64,000 bases of DNA from Acinetobacter sp. ASP199 (GTDB taxonomy: Bacteria > Pseudomonadota > Gammaproteobacteria > Pseudomonadales > Moraxellaceae). Within the stretch, counting starts at the first letter, position 1, and every line of letters begins with the position of its first letter. The notes beneath the pieces are model-generated. The model worked only from the letters and a program-made list of their open reading frames with translations. It was not told where the DNA came from and ran no database searches. The stretch covers positions 1,922,001 through 1,986,000 of the forward strand of contig NZ_CP062182.1 in NCBI RefSeq assembly GCF_022700675.1, read 5' to 3'. Made by a program: the position numbers and the translations under genes. This document shows positions 1-8,908 of this stretch, piece by piece.

Positions 1-877
1 ATAAATACAGCGGATATGAAATTTTTCCGATCCAGGTGCTCAACTGATTGCTGAGCAACAGATTCGTTGCTGGTACAGATTGCCCCAGATAAATAATCAC
101 TGCTGTTGCCAGACAAGGAATTAGTGCCATGAGACCGGGAAATGGCGTCTGATGATAAAAATAAATTGCAGTTGCAAATAAAACAATGACTCCAAGCCAC
201 ACCAGCATTTGCAGTAATTTTTTAGGTAGCTTTGGCTGCGGTAAACAGGTGATGAATGCTCCAATCAGCAACTCAAAAGCCCTTACAGGCATGCTGTAAT
301 AAGCTTTGGCTGGATTTTGCGTGAGTTGATATTGGGCATAAGCCAGTAGAATGATAATGAAGGTACCAATCATCAACCAAAGATATTTACGCGATGCCTT
401 GGCCAGAAACAGCCATAACAATAAAGGCCAGAAGATATAAAACTGTTCTTCGACCCCTAGTGACCACAAGTGCAGCAGCGGTACATTTTCCACACTCGGG
501 CTAAAATAATCCCCCACCTCATTACGCATATACAGATTCGCAATGAGCACCGTGGCATACATGACACTCTTAAAATATTCAGTCAGTTCACCCGGCAGCA
601 TCACCTGCCAGGCAATCAGGCTAACCACAGCAAGTACGGTAAAATACGCCGGTGCCAAACGGACCACACGTTTTTTATAGAATCGGGCAATTGAGAATTG
701 TTGGGACTGAATATCGCGTGTAAGGATAATGGTGATCAGATAGCCTGAAATCACAAAGAAGATATCTACACCAATATAACCACCAGAAAATAGCGACCAG
801 CCTAAATGATTGAAAATAACCAGAGATACCGCAATAGCACGTAGGCCATCGATATCAGGTCTGTAGGCAATACTCAT
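1..877 (-). CDS. Acyltransferase 3 (OafA/YrhL-type) membrane protein, 3' end outside window
   Basis: Reading the minus strand from the ATG at 877 gives an open frame of 292 codons that runs off the left edge. It opens with YRPDIDGLRAIAV, followed by GGYIGVDIFFVISGYLIT, the usual N-terminus of OafA/YrhL acyltransferases. HLWSLGVEEQFYIFWPLLL lies near residue 136, and several hydrophobic helices follow. Known family members move acyl groups (often acetyl) onto surface polysaccharide, O-antigen or peptidoglycan at the inner membrane. The acceptor cannot be told here, and a C-terminal SGNH domain cannot be excluded because the end is missing. An M23 lipoprotein gene ends 86 bp upstream on the same strand. 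Confidence 0.88.
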   Translation of the reverse strand, partial: MSIAYRPDIDGLRAIAVSLVIFNHLGWSLFSGGYIGVDIFFVISGYLITIILTRDIQSQQFSIARFYKKRVVRLAPAYFTVLAVVSLIAWQVMLPGELTEYFKSVMYATVLIANLYMRNEVGDYFSPSVENVPLLHLWSLGVEEQFYIFWPLLLWLFLAKASRKYLWLMIGTFIIILLAYAQYQLTQNPAKAYYSMPVRAFELLIGAFITCLPQPKLPKKLLQMLVWLGVIVLFATAIYFYHQTPFPGLMALIPCLATAVIIYLGQSVPATNLLLSNQLSTWIGKISYPLYL

Positions 878-963
878 AAAAACAGGAAAAGCGGGAGATA
901 AGATATTTTATGCTTTTCCATTTCTAGATTAATTTTTTTTACATTTATCTTACATTATGACGT

Positions 964-1515
964 TTATTTTAATTCCTCAGCTTTCAAATAAGGATAAGGA
1001 TTCGTTGCACCCTGCCCACTAAAATAAATTCCATAATGCAGATGTGGTGGTGTTGATTTAGCATTACCAGTATTACCGACATAAGCGATGACTTCGCCTG
1101 CTTCCACCCAGTCACCCGCCTGTATATGCTCAGCATATTCATCCAGATGTGCATAATAATGCTGACTCAGCTCCGGCCCGGTTATCCAGATCACTTTACC
1201 ACCCAAATTGTTAGTTCCAATATTTCTAACAATACCTCTCGTTGCACTCAGTACGGGTGTGCCACGTTGAGCAAATATATCAATGCCTTCATGCTTACGG
1301 CCTGCACTCCGTGAAGCGCCCCAAGTATCATTGAGCTGTCTTTGAGTCACGCCCTCTACTGGAATGGTTAAAGGTTGCGATAAAGTTTCTTTTCTCAATT
1401 GCCAATATAAATAAGGGCTTTTCCAACCTGCCGATTCACCAGACGGTGGTGGCTGACAGCCACTCAGGAGTATTAATACAGTAATCAGTAACAGGGAAGC
1501 ACTTAAATTCGGCAC
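964..1515 (-). CDS. M23 family metallopeptidase lipoprotein
   Basis: This 183-residue protein has a lipoprotein signal with lipobox LSGC (Cys20). A LytM/M23 domain fills about residues 50-180. The zinc-ligand pattern is present: His75 and Asp79 in HEGIDIF, a YYAHLD segment at 120-125, and HLH at 158-160. The family cleaves peptidoglycan peptide cross-links, or is catalytically dead and activates amidases; the intact ligands favour an active enzyme. The start is GTG, with GAGAG 8 nt upstream. It is a short member with no LysM or coiled-coil region visible. It may share a transcript with the acyltransferase gene downstream. Confidence 0.88.
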   Translation of the reverse strand: MPNLSASLLLITVLILLSGCQPPPSGESAGWKSPYLYWQLRKETLSQPLTIPVEGVTQRQLNDTWGASRSAGRKHEGIDIFAQRGTPVLSATRGIVRNIGTNNLGGKVIWITGPELSQHYYAHLDEYAEHIQAGDWVEAGEVIAYVGNTGNAKSTPPHLHYGIYFSGQGATNPYPYLKAEELK

Positions 1516-1627
1516 TGCAATCTCTCGTTCACTTTTATTAAAATAATCTTATTCAATTCAATCCGATCACACGTGCTGTTCTTGTAATTTTTGTTGATGA
1601 TTCCTTTGAAGATTATGTTCTCTTCTA

Positions 1628-1658
1628 AACAACAAAACCCTCTTTATAGAGGGTTTTG
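1628..1658 (-). terminator. Intrinsic terminator of the Gln-rich micro-protein gene
   Basis: A 10-bp perfect inverted repeat, CAAAACCCTC with GAGGGTTTTG and a 6-nt loop, lies 30 bp beyond the stop at 1690. A broken T stretch follows on the minus strand. Confidence 0.7.
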
Positions 1659-1689
1659 TCATTGATTATCACCGATTCAAAATCATAGA

Positions 1690-1824
1690 CTATTTACGTT
1701 TTTTCGCCCGTGATGGTTTAGATTTTTGAGGTTGCTGCTGTTGCTGCTGCTGTTCCTCGTCCTGCATAGAATCCTTTTTGTCCTTTTGCTGAGTCTGCTT
1801 ATGTTTTGCTTGAGATCTAGCCAT
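1690..1824 (-). CDS. Gln-rich, highly basic 44-residue protein
   Basis: The minus strand encodes 44 residues beginning MARSQAKHKQTQQ. The middle is acidic (QDEE) and runs into seven consecutive Gln; the C-terminus is Lys/Arg-rich (SRAKKRK). An AGGAG ribosome-binding site sits 7 nt before the ATG, and an intrinsic terminator lies just past the stop, which together support a real gene. No membrane or signal segment is present. The function is unknown; the charge suggests nucleic-acid binding, but that is only inference. Few annotation pipelines would call a gene this short and repetitive. Confidence 0.65.
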   Translation of the reverse strand: MARSQAKHKQTQQKDKKDSMQDEEQQQQQQQPQKSKPSRAKKRK

Positions 1825-2244
1825 TTTTGACTCCTACTCATCTCGATCAAGAAGATTGTTTTTCTACTCTAACCACTATGAATAAATAACCAATGCAAGA
1901 GTCGTATCTAATTGCTTCAATGTAAGTGCAATTTTACTAAGTCATTCTGTTGTAAAGGGCTGCTGTTTTTTGTCATTACAAGTCTTACAGAGTTTTGCAC
2001 GCTGAAACATGAGATTACTCGGCGTACAAGTCATATCTTGAGATTTATAAGTATGAAGTCAAGATTTGAGTGTCAGTTTCGACTTTAAAGATCATAGATT
2101 ATGATGACTGTAATTCAGTAATTTTAAATCTGAGTCATCATACAAGAGCTAAGAAATAGTCATTTTCTTGCACAGTATTAATTTTCAGTCTGCAAAGTGA
2201 AAATAGCTTGAAAATTAAAACTAGGAAAATCTGTATAAATTGAG
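1825..2244. other. Intergenic stretch without a recognisable gene
   Basis: About 420 bp between divergent genes. It is AT-rich, and I see no convincing coding frame or strong hairpin. It must hold the promoters of the micro-protein (leftward) and the exonuclease (rightward), but neither is clear enough to place. Confidence 0.5.
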
Positions 2245-2808
2245 ATGAGTAATCAAATAAAGATGGCTAAAAAAGAAGTATTTATTTCCGTTGATATTGA
2301 AGCCTCAGGGCCAATTCCCGGTGAATATGATCTATTGTCTATCGGCATGTGCCTCGTGGAGCAGCCTGATACCCAGTTTTATTGTGAATTGCAGCCTGTT
2401 TCCTTTAAAGCTGATCCGAGGGCCTTGGCCGTGACCGGTTTTAATTTAGAAGATTTGGCAAAACATGGAGTAGATCCTGCTACCGCGATGCAGCATTGTG
2501 CGGCGTGGCTTGAGCAAAAGCTTTCCAAGTCTGAAACACCGATATTTGTCGGATTTAATGCCGGTTTTGACTGGTCTTTTATGAATTATTATTTTCATAA
2601 ATTTATCGGACACAATCTTTTTGGTGTCTCCTCATTAGATATTAAATCGCTTTATTTAGGTGCATTTGGCGGGCGTTGGTCAGAAACTCGAGCAAAGAAT
2701 ATTATTGAAATTTTAAAGCCCCAAAGCAGAGGCAATCATAATGCGCTACAGGATGCGATCTTTCAGGCGGAGCTGTGTCGTTTGATTTTAAAACAAATTC
2801 AGGTTTGA
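2245..2808 (+). CDS. DEDDh 3'-5' exonuclease (DnaQ/RNase T-like)
   Basis: This 187-residue protein carries the three exonuclease motifs. Asp17 and Glu19 lie in VDIEASG (Exo I), Asp109 in NAGFDW (Exo II), and His165 and Asp170 in NHNALQD (Exo III, DEDDh type). That set marks a two-metal 3'-5' exonuclease of the DnaQ/RNase T superfamily. It is a single-domain protein, so it could be a stand-alone proofreading-like or RNA-trimming enzyme; the substrate is not evident. The start is uncertain: ATG 2245 and ATG 2263 (MAKKEV) are both possible and neither has a strong ribosome-binding site. Confidence 0.85.
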   Translation: MSNQIKMAKKEVFISVDIEASGPIPGEYDLLSIGMCLVEQPDTQFYCELQPVSFKADPRALAVTGFNLEDLAKHGVDPATAMQHCAAWLEQKLSKSETPIFVGFNAGFDWSFMNYYFHKFIGHNLFGVSSLDIKSLYLGAFGGRWSETRAKNIIEILKPQSRGNHNALQDAIFQAELCRLILKQIQV

Positions 2809-3040
2809 TTTTATATACGTTTATAACTGAGCTTAACCCTTTTGCAAGACGCTATTCACATGTTCAACTACTAGCAGTTTCAAAAAATATTTCGAGATAA
2901 GCAACACTTTAAGGCCGTCTTCCCTCATAATACCCATATATAAATTCACCGTTTTTTAGATTTCAATGGGAGATCACGACTATCCCCACTCGAAGAAATC
3001 TGCTCATTTCAAATTTTTGTAATTATAGAAGTCTTTTCCT

Positions 3041-3832
3041 ATGAAAATCGTCATTCTAAATAAACCTTATGACGTCCTCTCCCAGTTTCGTAAAGACGAA
3101 GCACACATGACGATGTCTGATTTCGTAGATGACCCAACACTGCGTCTGGCAGGTCGTCTCGATATGGACTCGGAAGGTCTGGTATTTCTGACCGATCATG
3201 GTGGTTTAAACCAGTTTATTACCAATCCTGCCAATAAAAAATTCAAGACTTACCTGGTTCAGGTTGAAGGCGACGTGACTGAAGAAGCACTTGAACAGTT
3301 ACGTAAAGGTGTAGAGCTGAAAGATGGTATCACCTTACCTGCAAAAGCAATCAAGGTTCAGCAACCTGAATGGTTATGGGATCGTGATCCTCCTGTTCGT
3401 TACCGTGCTTCAGTACCAACGTCATGGGTAGAAATCTCAATCTGTGAAGGCCGTAACCGTCAGGTACGTCGTATGACTGCTGCAGTAGGTTTCCCGACTT
3501 TACGTTTGATCCGTACCAAAATCGGTTCTATTGATCTGGTTCAATTGGGTCTGCAACCGGGTGAAACTAAAGAAATTGAACCTTTACTTTACCCTGACTT
3601 TAAAGATGTGCCTGCACAAGAGCCATACCGTTCACGTTCTTATGTGAAAAAACCGGGTGGTACAGGCGGTAAGCCAATTAACAAAAAAGTGAACAAAGAC
3701 GGTACCAAGAAAAAAACCGGTACACCACGTGTTTGGCAACTGGAAGAAGGTGAAAAACCACGTCGTAAGACCAATGGTACAACACGCCCAAATACCAAAG
3801 CACCGCGTGGTCGCGGACGCGGTCGTGGTTAA
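3041..3832 (+). CDS. rluE: 23S rRNA pseudouridine synthase RluE-like, with basic C-terminal tail
   Basis: The protein (263 residues) begins directly with the catalytic fold and has no S4 domain, as in RluE. The catalytic Asp41 is in the conserved AGRLDMDSEGL. Downstream are YLVQVEG and the RNRQVRRM signature of the RsuA/RluB/E/F group. RluE converts U2457 (E. coli numbering) of 23S rRNA to pseudouridine. The catalytic part ends near residue 200. The last ~65 residues form a Lys/Arg/Gly/Thr-rich tail ending in GRGRGRG, which E. coli RluE (about 217 residues) lacks. The tail probably adds RNA affinity (inference). A terminator follows immediately. Confidence 0.86.
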   Translation: MKIVILNKPYDVLSQFRKDEAHMTMSDFVDDPTLRLAGRLDMDSEGLVFLTDHGGLNQFITNPANKKFKTYLVQVEGDVTEEALEQLRKGVELKDGITLPAKAIKVQQPEWLWDRDPPVRYRASVPTSWVEISICEGRNRQVRRMTAAVGFPTLRLIRTKIGSIDLVQLGLQPGETKEIEPLLYPDFKDVPAQEPYRSRSYVKKPGGTGGKPINKKVNKDGTKKKTGTPRVWQLEEGEKPRRKTNGTTRPNTKAPRGRGRGRG

Positions 3833-3849
3833 GTTTTAATAAAATCTAT

Positions 3850-3875
3850 CAAGCTCACTTCGGTGGGCTTTTTTT
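3850..3875 (+). terminator. Intrinsic terminator after rluE
   Basis: The hairpin AAGCTCAC-TTCG-GTGGGCTT with a UUCG tetraloop is followed by seven or more T residues, 18 bp after the rluE stop. Confidence 0.85.
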
Positions 3876-3949
3876 ATTACATAATTTCAATATTTTTTAT
3901 TTTTCAATCTATTAGAATAATTATAAGTATTCATTCTAAGATGGGTCTC

Positions 3950-4345
3950 ATGAAAAAAATAATTTTTGCTTTAGCTGCGACTTCCCTTTCAAATTTTGGC
4001 TTTGCCAATCCTTTGAGTGTGCATGTGCTTAATCAGGAAACTGGTCTACCCTCTGCTAATGTCACAGTAACTTTAGAAGCCCAACAAGGTGAAAAATGGG
4101 TCAAGCTCAATGAAGCCAAGACAGACAGTAATGGACGGATTAAAGAGTTTTATCCAAAAGATACCGCGCTTCAAAAAGGCATTTATAAAGTGACTTTTAA
4201 AACAGGTGACTGGTTTAAGGCAAATAATCAACGGACGTTCTTTCCTGAAGTTCCAGTCGTATTTGTGATTGATGGCAATTTAGAGCACTACCATATTCCA
4301 CTGTTGTTAAGCTCTTATGGATATTCAACGTATCGGGGGTATTAA
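3950..4345 (+). CDS. Exported transthyretin-like protein (hydroxyisourate hydrolase family)
   Basis: A Sec signal peptide (MKKIIFALAATSLSNFGFA) precedes a mature domain of about 112 residues. LSVHVLNQETGLPSANV matches the N-terminal signature of 5-hydroxyisourate hydrolase, which opens the HIU ring in urate breakdown. The C-terminus reads YSTYRGY where the family has YRGS, so the last catalytic-site residue differs. FPEVPVVFVI and HYHIPLLLS are also typical. Known periplasmic transthyretin-like proteins show this layout. I see no urate genes nearby, so a urate role is not supported by context. An upstream in-frame ATG at 3941 is possible. Confidence 0.8.
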   Translation: MKKIIFALAATSLSNFGFANPLSVHVLNQETGLPSANVTVTLEAQQGEKWVKLNEAKTDSNGRIKEFYPKDTALQKGIYKVTFKTGDWFKANNQRTFFPEVPVVFVIDGNLEHYHIPLLLSSYGYSTYRGY

Positions 4346-4406
4346 TTAGAGAAAAGTTATTATCAACTAGAAATGAGCTGATCATAAATAATTTCTCGAC
4401 CTTCTA

Positions 4407-5087
4407 CTACATGAACAAACGACGTTCCATATCATTCTCTTTTCTACCGATGTAAAGGGTAAAAGTTTCTTTTACCCTATTTCCATATAAATCTTTAAAT
4501 GAGAGGAACAAAAATATACGGTAAATCATCCCATCTAAGAATTTATCGAAACTAGATATATTCAATATAAAATTAATTTCATGAGTTAAATCTATTGTTA
4601 ATCTTTTCATCTCATAAACTTCATACTGATATTTTTCATCTGCAAAAATTTTAATATCATACGCATCACCCTTACCTAAATTGCACATACTTAAAAATAT
4701 ATCGAAATAATCATCGTCTTCTTCTGATTCATATTTTCTTATACAGCTTCCTTCTTTAAAACTGAATAATGATCTTGCACTCTGATTTCTATATTCTATT
4801 TGCTGAGCTTGAAGTTCAACCATTTTTCTAAATTCTTCTATTTGTAATTGCAATGATTCAGATTGCTGGCTAATGGTCTCAGAATTCTGCTCTAGCTGCT
4901 TGCCCTGCTGGACATAGCCTAAAATCAGCCATAAAAATGCAATAGGCGCGACGATTCCTGCAAGAAAATCACCCAATTCATTTAATGATTCGGGACCTTT
5001 CAAATTTCCAAAAAACCAAAATAGAAAAATTACAGCTAGCTAGACAACTGTAATTCCAACTCCCCAATTCAGACTTTTCTTATTCAT
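4407..5087 (-). pseudogene. Coiled-coil membrane protein interrupted by an in-frame TAG
   Basis: Starting at the ATG at 5087 (AGAAG upstream) the frame reads MNKKSLNWGVGITVV, hits TAG at 5042-5040, and continues in the same frame without another stop to 4407. Read through the TAG, the first 30 residues form a transmembrane helix (LAVIFLFWFFG after the stop). The remainder has GPESLNELGDFLAG, a second hydrophobic segment (IVAPIAFLWLILGYV), a coiled coil rich in Gln/Glu (about 35-75 of the downstream frame), and a soluble domain of unknown function. The only restart is a TTG at 5003, giving 198 residues. This looks like one nonsense change in an otherwise intact gene; the CTAGCTAG repeat at the site could reflect a small duplication or a sequencing error. 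Confidence 0.7.
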
Positions 5088-5251
5088 TTTCTTCTAAAAA
5101 TTAAATCTAAGCTTTGGTTTTACCTGCTTTTTCTTATGTATGCAAACAAGATTTCTGGCTATTCCCTCTTGTCATTATGACTATCCAATGTTATTTATGA
5201 TTCACATAATTAATATTTTAAATTAAAACGTATCCAAAAAGGAGTTTTGCT

Positions 5252-5644
5252 ATGGATCAGCAAGTTAACCATATGTTTAATCAGGATCAGTTAATTCAGT
5301 ACCTGGGCGCGCATCTAGTTTCTTATAACCACAACCATGCCAAGATTGAGCTGAAAGTAACTGAGCAACATTTACAGGGACATCAAACCTGCAACGGCGC
5401 GGTGATTTTTGCATTGGCTGATGCAGCTTTTGCCATTGCCTGTAACACGGGCGAACATCCGGCAGTCGGTCAACATTGTGGTATTCATTATTTAAAACCA
5501 GCTGTACTGGGCGACACCCTTACTGCCGTAGCTGAACATAAAGCGAGTAGCGGTCGCAGTGGCATTTACGATATTCAGATCCTGAATCAGAAAGATCAAA
5601 TCGTGGCTGAGTTCCGTGGTACTTCGCGACTGATCGTTAAATAA
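5252..5644 (+). CDS. PaaI-family hotdog-fold thioesterase
   Basis: This 130-residue single hotdog domain has the family core GHQTCNGAVIFALADAAFA, with the Asn/Asp region of the PaaI acyl-CoA thioesterases, then HYLKPAVLGDTLTA. An AAAAGGAG ribosome-binding site precedes the ATG. Known PaaI enzymes hydrolyse ring-hydroxylated phenylacetyl-CoA. No phenylacetate (paa) genes lie next to it here, so the acyl substrate is open and a general housekeeping thioesterase is as likely. It is followed by a bidirectional terminator shared with the convergent M61 gene. Confidence 0.85.
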   Translation: MDQQVNHMFNQDQLIQYLGAHLVSYNHNHAKIELKVTEQHLQGHQTCNGAVIFALADAAFAIACNTGEHPAVGQHCGIHYLKPAVLGDTLTAVAEHKASSGRSGIYDIQILNQKDQIVAEFRGTSRLIVK

Positions 5645-5664
5645 TTTTTAAAACTCGAGATAAT

Positions 5665-5700
5665 AAAAAAACCGGTGCATTAACACCGGTTTTTCTTTTT
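5665..5700. terminator. Bidirectional terminator between the thioesterase and M61 genes
   Basis: The perfect hairpin ACCGGTG-CATTA-ACACCGGT is flanked by A7 on the left and a T-rich run on the right, between convergent genes. Confidence 0.88.
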
Positions 5701-5714
5701 CAGCAATTGCTAAA

Positions 5715-7418
5715 TTAAGCTTTTAACCATTTCTCAGCTTTAGCTTGGTCTTCAACTTTCAGCTCAACTTCGGTCAGCTCAGAACCAGCTGCTTGAACTT
5801 CAAACGTCATCAGCTCATCACGACGGAACGCATGGATGATATAAGTTCCTTCCTGCTTCGTATATTTCTCAGCAAGTTTTACTGTTGCTTTCAAACCATC
5901 AATCGCAATGATCACATCATTGGCTGACAGGCCGGCTTTCGCAGCGGCACTGTCACGACGAGCCGATTGAACCAATACACCTTCAGGCTTATCTGCTAAT
6001 TTCAAACCAAATGGCAGAGACTTGTCATTTTTCAGGGTATAGCTCAGACCAAACTCAGGGAATAACTGATCCAGTGGCAATTCTTCTGTAGTATTGATCA
6101 GATGGTTGATCTGTTCTAACCAGTTATCACCAGTCAATTCTGCACATAACTCGAAGATAGTACGTTCATTGACCTGAGTGCCATTTTGCGCATTTTCATA
6201 CAGCTTACGCATCAAAGCATCCAGGCTTGAACCACGTAGACGCAAGCCCAAGTCTAAGCACAACGCCACCAAACAACCTTTGTTGTAGTAGCTGGTGCCG
6301 GCATTATTGGAGTTTTCATCCTGACGATAGAATTTCACCCAGGCATCAAAGCTTGACTCAGATACGCTTTGAATGAAGCGACCTGGATTTTGCAAATAAC
6401 GGTCAATCTGTGCTTTCAACAAAGCAATATATGACTCCTGATTAATCACGCCACTACGTAGCAGAATCAGATCATCATAATAAGAAGTGAAGCCTTCGAA
6501 GATCCAAAGTAAAGAGGTATAACCTTCCTGATTCAGATCATAATTTACGAAGTTTTCAGGACGGATAAATTTCACTAACCATGAGTGGAAATATTCATGG
6601 CTGCACAGCCCCAGGAAACGTTGATAATCCTTAGATGGCTCTTCCGGCTCGTTGGCTTTCGGCAGATCCTCGCGTGGCGTGATCAGGCTGGTAGAGTTTG
6701 GATGTTCCAGACCACCATAACTGTTGCCCGTTGCCATGGTCATGAAGGTATAGTTACTAAATGGCGCTGAACCAAACATGGAAATTTCGGTACTACAGAT
6801 CTTTTCCAGATCCTGCTGCATACGCTCAGCATTCATGTTGTGTTTGCCAGAAACCACGAACTCATGCGGAATACCATTTGCCTCAAAGCTGAAACGGGTC
6901 TGCTCTGCCAGTTCAAATGGTGAATCGATTAGCTCGGCATAATTTTCTGCTTTAAGCGTATAGCGGCCTTTAACCAGGCTTTTAGCTGCCATACCTGTTG
7001 CCAACTGGAAATGTTTCAGTTCATCTGGCAGGAAAATTTCGACTTCAATCGCTTTGTTTTCTTGCCCTTCCAGACCTAAACAAGCACAGGCCGGGTTTAC
7101 ATATAAACGTGTTTCATCGACATAAGCACCACGTACAGACAGGTCATAGGCATAGACATCATATTCAACGGTAATCAGCTCATGATCTGTATTAAACAGG
7201 CGCCATTTATTCTTTTCAAATTTCTGGATTTTTAGTTGGCGTCCTGCTTCATCAAAGGCTTTCACCCCTTCAATGTGTTTAGAAAATTCACGAATCAGAT
7301 AACTGCCCGGAATCCACGTTGGCAAAGACAACACCTGTGTAGGGTCTGCTAAAAAGCGAACAGTCACGTGAACAAGATGCTGACGGTAATCGTCAAATTC
7401 GATTTGGTAATGCAACAT
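5715..7418 (-). CDS. M61 family peptidase with PDZ domain
   Basis: The 567-residue protein has the M61 (glycyl aminopeptidase) architecture. An N-terminal beta domain includes LPTWIPGSYLIREF (33-46). The gluzincin catalytic domain has HEYFH at 274-278 and FEGFTSYYDD downstream supplying the third ligand Glu. A C-terminal PDZ domain spans about 470-540 (GVLVQSARRDSAAAKAGL). The family removes N-terminal residues from peptides. No signal peptide is apparent, so a cytoplasmic location is inferred. All catalytic residues look intact. It is transcribed divergently from dacC. Confidence 0.9.
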   Translation of the reverse strand: MLHYQIEFDDYRQHLVHVTVRFLADPTQVLSLPTWIPGSYLIREFSKHIEGVKAFDEAGRQLKIQKFEKNKWRLFNTDHELITVEYDVYAYDLSVRGAYVDETRLYVNPACACLGLEGQENKAIEVEIFLPDELKHFQLATGMAAKSLVKGRYTLKAENYAELIDSPFELAEQTRFSFEANGIPHEFVVSGKHNMNAERMQQDLEKICSTEISMFGSAPFSNYTFMTMATGNSYGGLEHPNSTSLITPREDLPKANEPEEPSKDYQRFLGLCSHEYFHSWLVKFIRPENFVNYDLNQEGYTSLLWIFEGFTSYYDDLILLRSGVINQESYIALLKAQIDRYLQNPGRFIQSVSESSFDAWVKFYRQDENSNNAGTSYYNKGCLVALCLDLGLRLRGSSLDALMRKLYENAQNGTQVNERTIFELCAELTGDNWLEQINHLINTTEELPLDQLFPEFGLSYTLKNDKSLPFGLKLADKPEGVLVQSARRDSAAAKAGLSANDVIIAIDGLKATVKLAEKYTKQEGTYIIHAFRRDELMTFEVQAAGSELTEVELKVEDQAKAEKWLKA

Positions 7419-7440
7419 AATGGGCGATTCAAAAGAAATT

Positions 7441-7472
7441 AAAAAATGTTAAGTCTAAGCTTAACATTTTTT
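7441..7472. repeat. Inverted repeat in the M61/dacC divergent region
   Basis: AAAATGTTAAG and CTTAACATTTT are separated by 6 nt and flanked by A/T runs. It sits upstream of both genes. It could be an operator, or a terminator-like element insulating the two promoters. Confidence 0.55.
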
Positions 7473-7593
7473 TCCAATACATTGCGGAAGTGTCTTAAAT
7501 GTCTACAATGAGTAGTAGCCATGACAAAAAAAAAGGCTTAGCATGCCTAAAATTTTTTTGCTCGCCAACGGATTGGTCGAATAAGGAACCCCC

Positions 7594-8898
7594 TTGAAAT
7601 TTATCGTCTCACTGATTGCGACATTGTGCCTTTTTATGTCCGCAATGTCGCATGCTGCCCTACTGAATATTAATCCTGAAAGTGTTGAAGCAGAAGCTTG
7701 GACCATTCTGGATAGCCAGACCGGCCAGATCATTGCCTCACATAATGAAGGCCTACAACGTGCTCCGGCATCCCTGACCAAGATGATGGTGGCCTATATC
7801 ACTTTAAAAGAAATTCAGGCAGGAAGATTAAGTAAAAGTGAAATAATTACCGCGACACCAGTCGTGCAAATGGTGATGTGGGATGAATCCCAGATGTACC
7901 TGAAAGAAGGCGAACAGATTTCAGTGGATCAGTTATTGGCAGGTCTGATTGTAATGTCTGCCAATGATGCTGCGGTGACTTTGGCTGAAAAAATTTCTGG
8001 AAGCGTGCCTCAGTTCGTTGAGCGCATGAACAAGGAAGCACAGGCTTTAGGAATGACCCAGTCTCATTTCCAGAATCCAGCCGGTGTCACCATGCCTGAG
8101 CACTACTCCACGGCAGCTGACTTGGCCAAACTGTCTCAAGCCCTAGTCAATGAAACACCAGACTATCTGTACTACTCTAAACAACCGAGCTTCACTTATA
8201 ACCAGCGTTTTCACCGTGCCACCAATCTATTGCTAAAAATGGACCCAACAGTAGATGGTTTGAAAACTGGTTTTACCCGTGCCGCGGGTTATAACCTTGC
8301 CGCAACTGTGATCCGTCCAAGCATGGATATGAATCTGTCTAATCGTCGTTTAATTGTCGTGGTCATGGGAGCTAAAAGCGCTGTGAAACGTGCGGAAGTT
8401 GCTCATAAGCTGATGAACCTGGCTTATACCTACACCCGCAATGAAGTAGCGCTCAAAGACAAGCAAGTGCTGGCAGAACTGCCTGTGGTTCAATCTACCC
8501 TGAAAATGTTTAAGGTAGAGACCAAAAAGCCTGAATTAATTACCACTTCACTCTATGATCAAAGCTATGCCATTGATCTGAACCAGTTTGATCAAAGCAC
8601 TCAACGCGTGATGTTAGATACCGGCAATGGCGTTCTGCAAAGTATTGAACCATTACGCGAAACTCAGACTCACCTAAACGTTGAAGTGAGTGAGACCAAA
8701 CTGACTGCACCGTTAGCCAAAGTCATGCAACTTGCTACCGTCAATGTCTATCAGAATGACCAGTTGATCCGTACCATCCTGATTGAAGATCAGGTTGATA
8801 TTGAAGAAGCCAATTTCTTTGAAAAGTTCCTGCAATGGTTATTTGGCCTGTTCTCAAGCAGTAGCGCAGACGTTATATTGCATCCAACTGGTAAATAA
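7594..8898 (+). CDS. dacC: D-alanyl-D-alanine carboxypeptidase (PBP5/6 type)
   Basis: This 434-residue protein has a signal peptide ending near SHA-ALLN. It carries the three penicillin-binding motifs: SLTK (Ser60-Lys63), SAN (122-124) and KTG (224-226). The C-terminal domain ends in an amphipathic stretch (FEKFLQWLFGLFS) of the kind that anchors PBP5 to the periplasmic face of the inner membrane. It trims the terminal D-Ala from peptidoglycan pentapeptides and is a beta-lactam target. The start is a TTG codon with AAGGA 7 nt upstream; no better ATG exists before the signal peptide. It is monocistronic, with a strong terminator. Confidence 0.92.
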   Translation: MKFIVSLIATLCLFMSAMSHAALLNINPESVEAEAWTILDSQTGQIIASHNEGLQRAPASLTKMMVAYITLKEIQAGRLSKSEIITATPVVQMVMWDESQMYLKEGEQISVDQLLAGLIVMSANDAAVTLAEKISGSVPQFVERMNKEAQALGMTQSHFQNPAGVTMPEHYSTAADLAKLSQALVNETPDYLYYSKQPSFTYNQRFHRATNLLLKMDPTVDGLKTGFTRAAGYNLAATVIRPSMDMNLSNRRLIVVVMGAKSAVKRAEVAHKLMNLAYTYTRNEVALKDKQVLAELPVVQSTLKMFKVETKKPELITTSLYDQSYAIDLNQFDQSTQRVMLDTGNGVLQSIEPLRETQTHLNVEVSETKLTAPLAKVMQLATVNVYQNDQLIRTILIEDQVDIEEANFFEKFLQWLFGLFSSSSADVILHPTGK

Positions 8899-8908
8899 CA
8901 TCTGAAAT

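Noticed and set aside
470..694. Plus-strand frame of 74 codons
   Set aside because: It is antisense to the acyltransferase frame, which has clear family motifs. No ribosome-binding site.
7503..7781. Minus-strand frame overlapping the dacC start
   Set aside because: Lies opposite the DacC signal peptide and SxxK region; no ribosome-binding site or family features.
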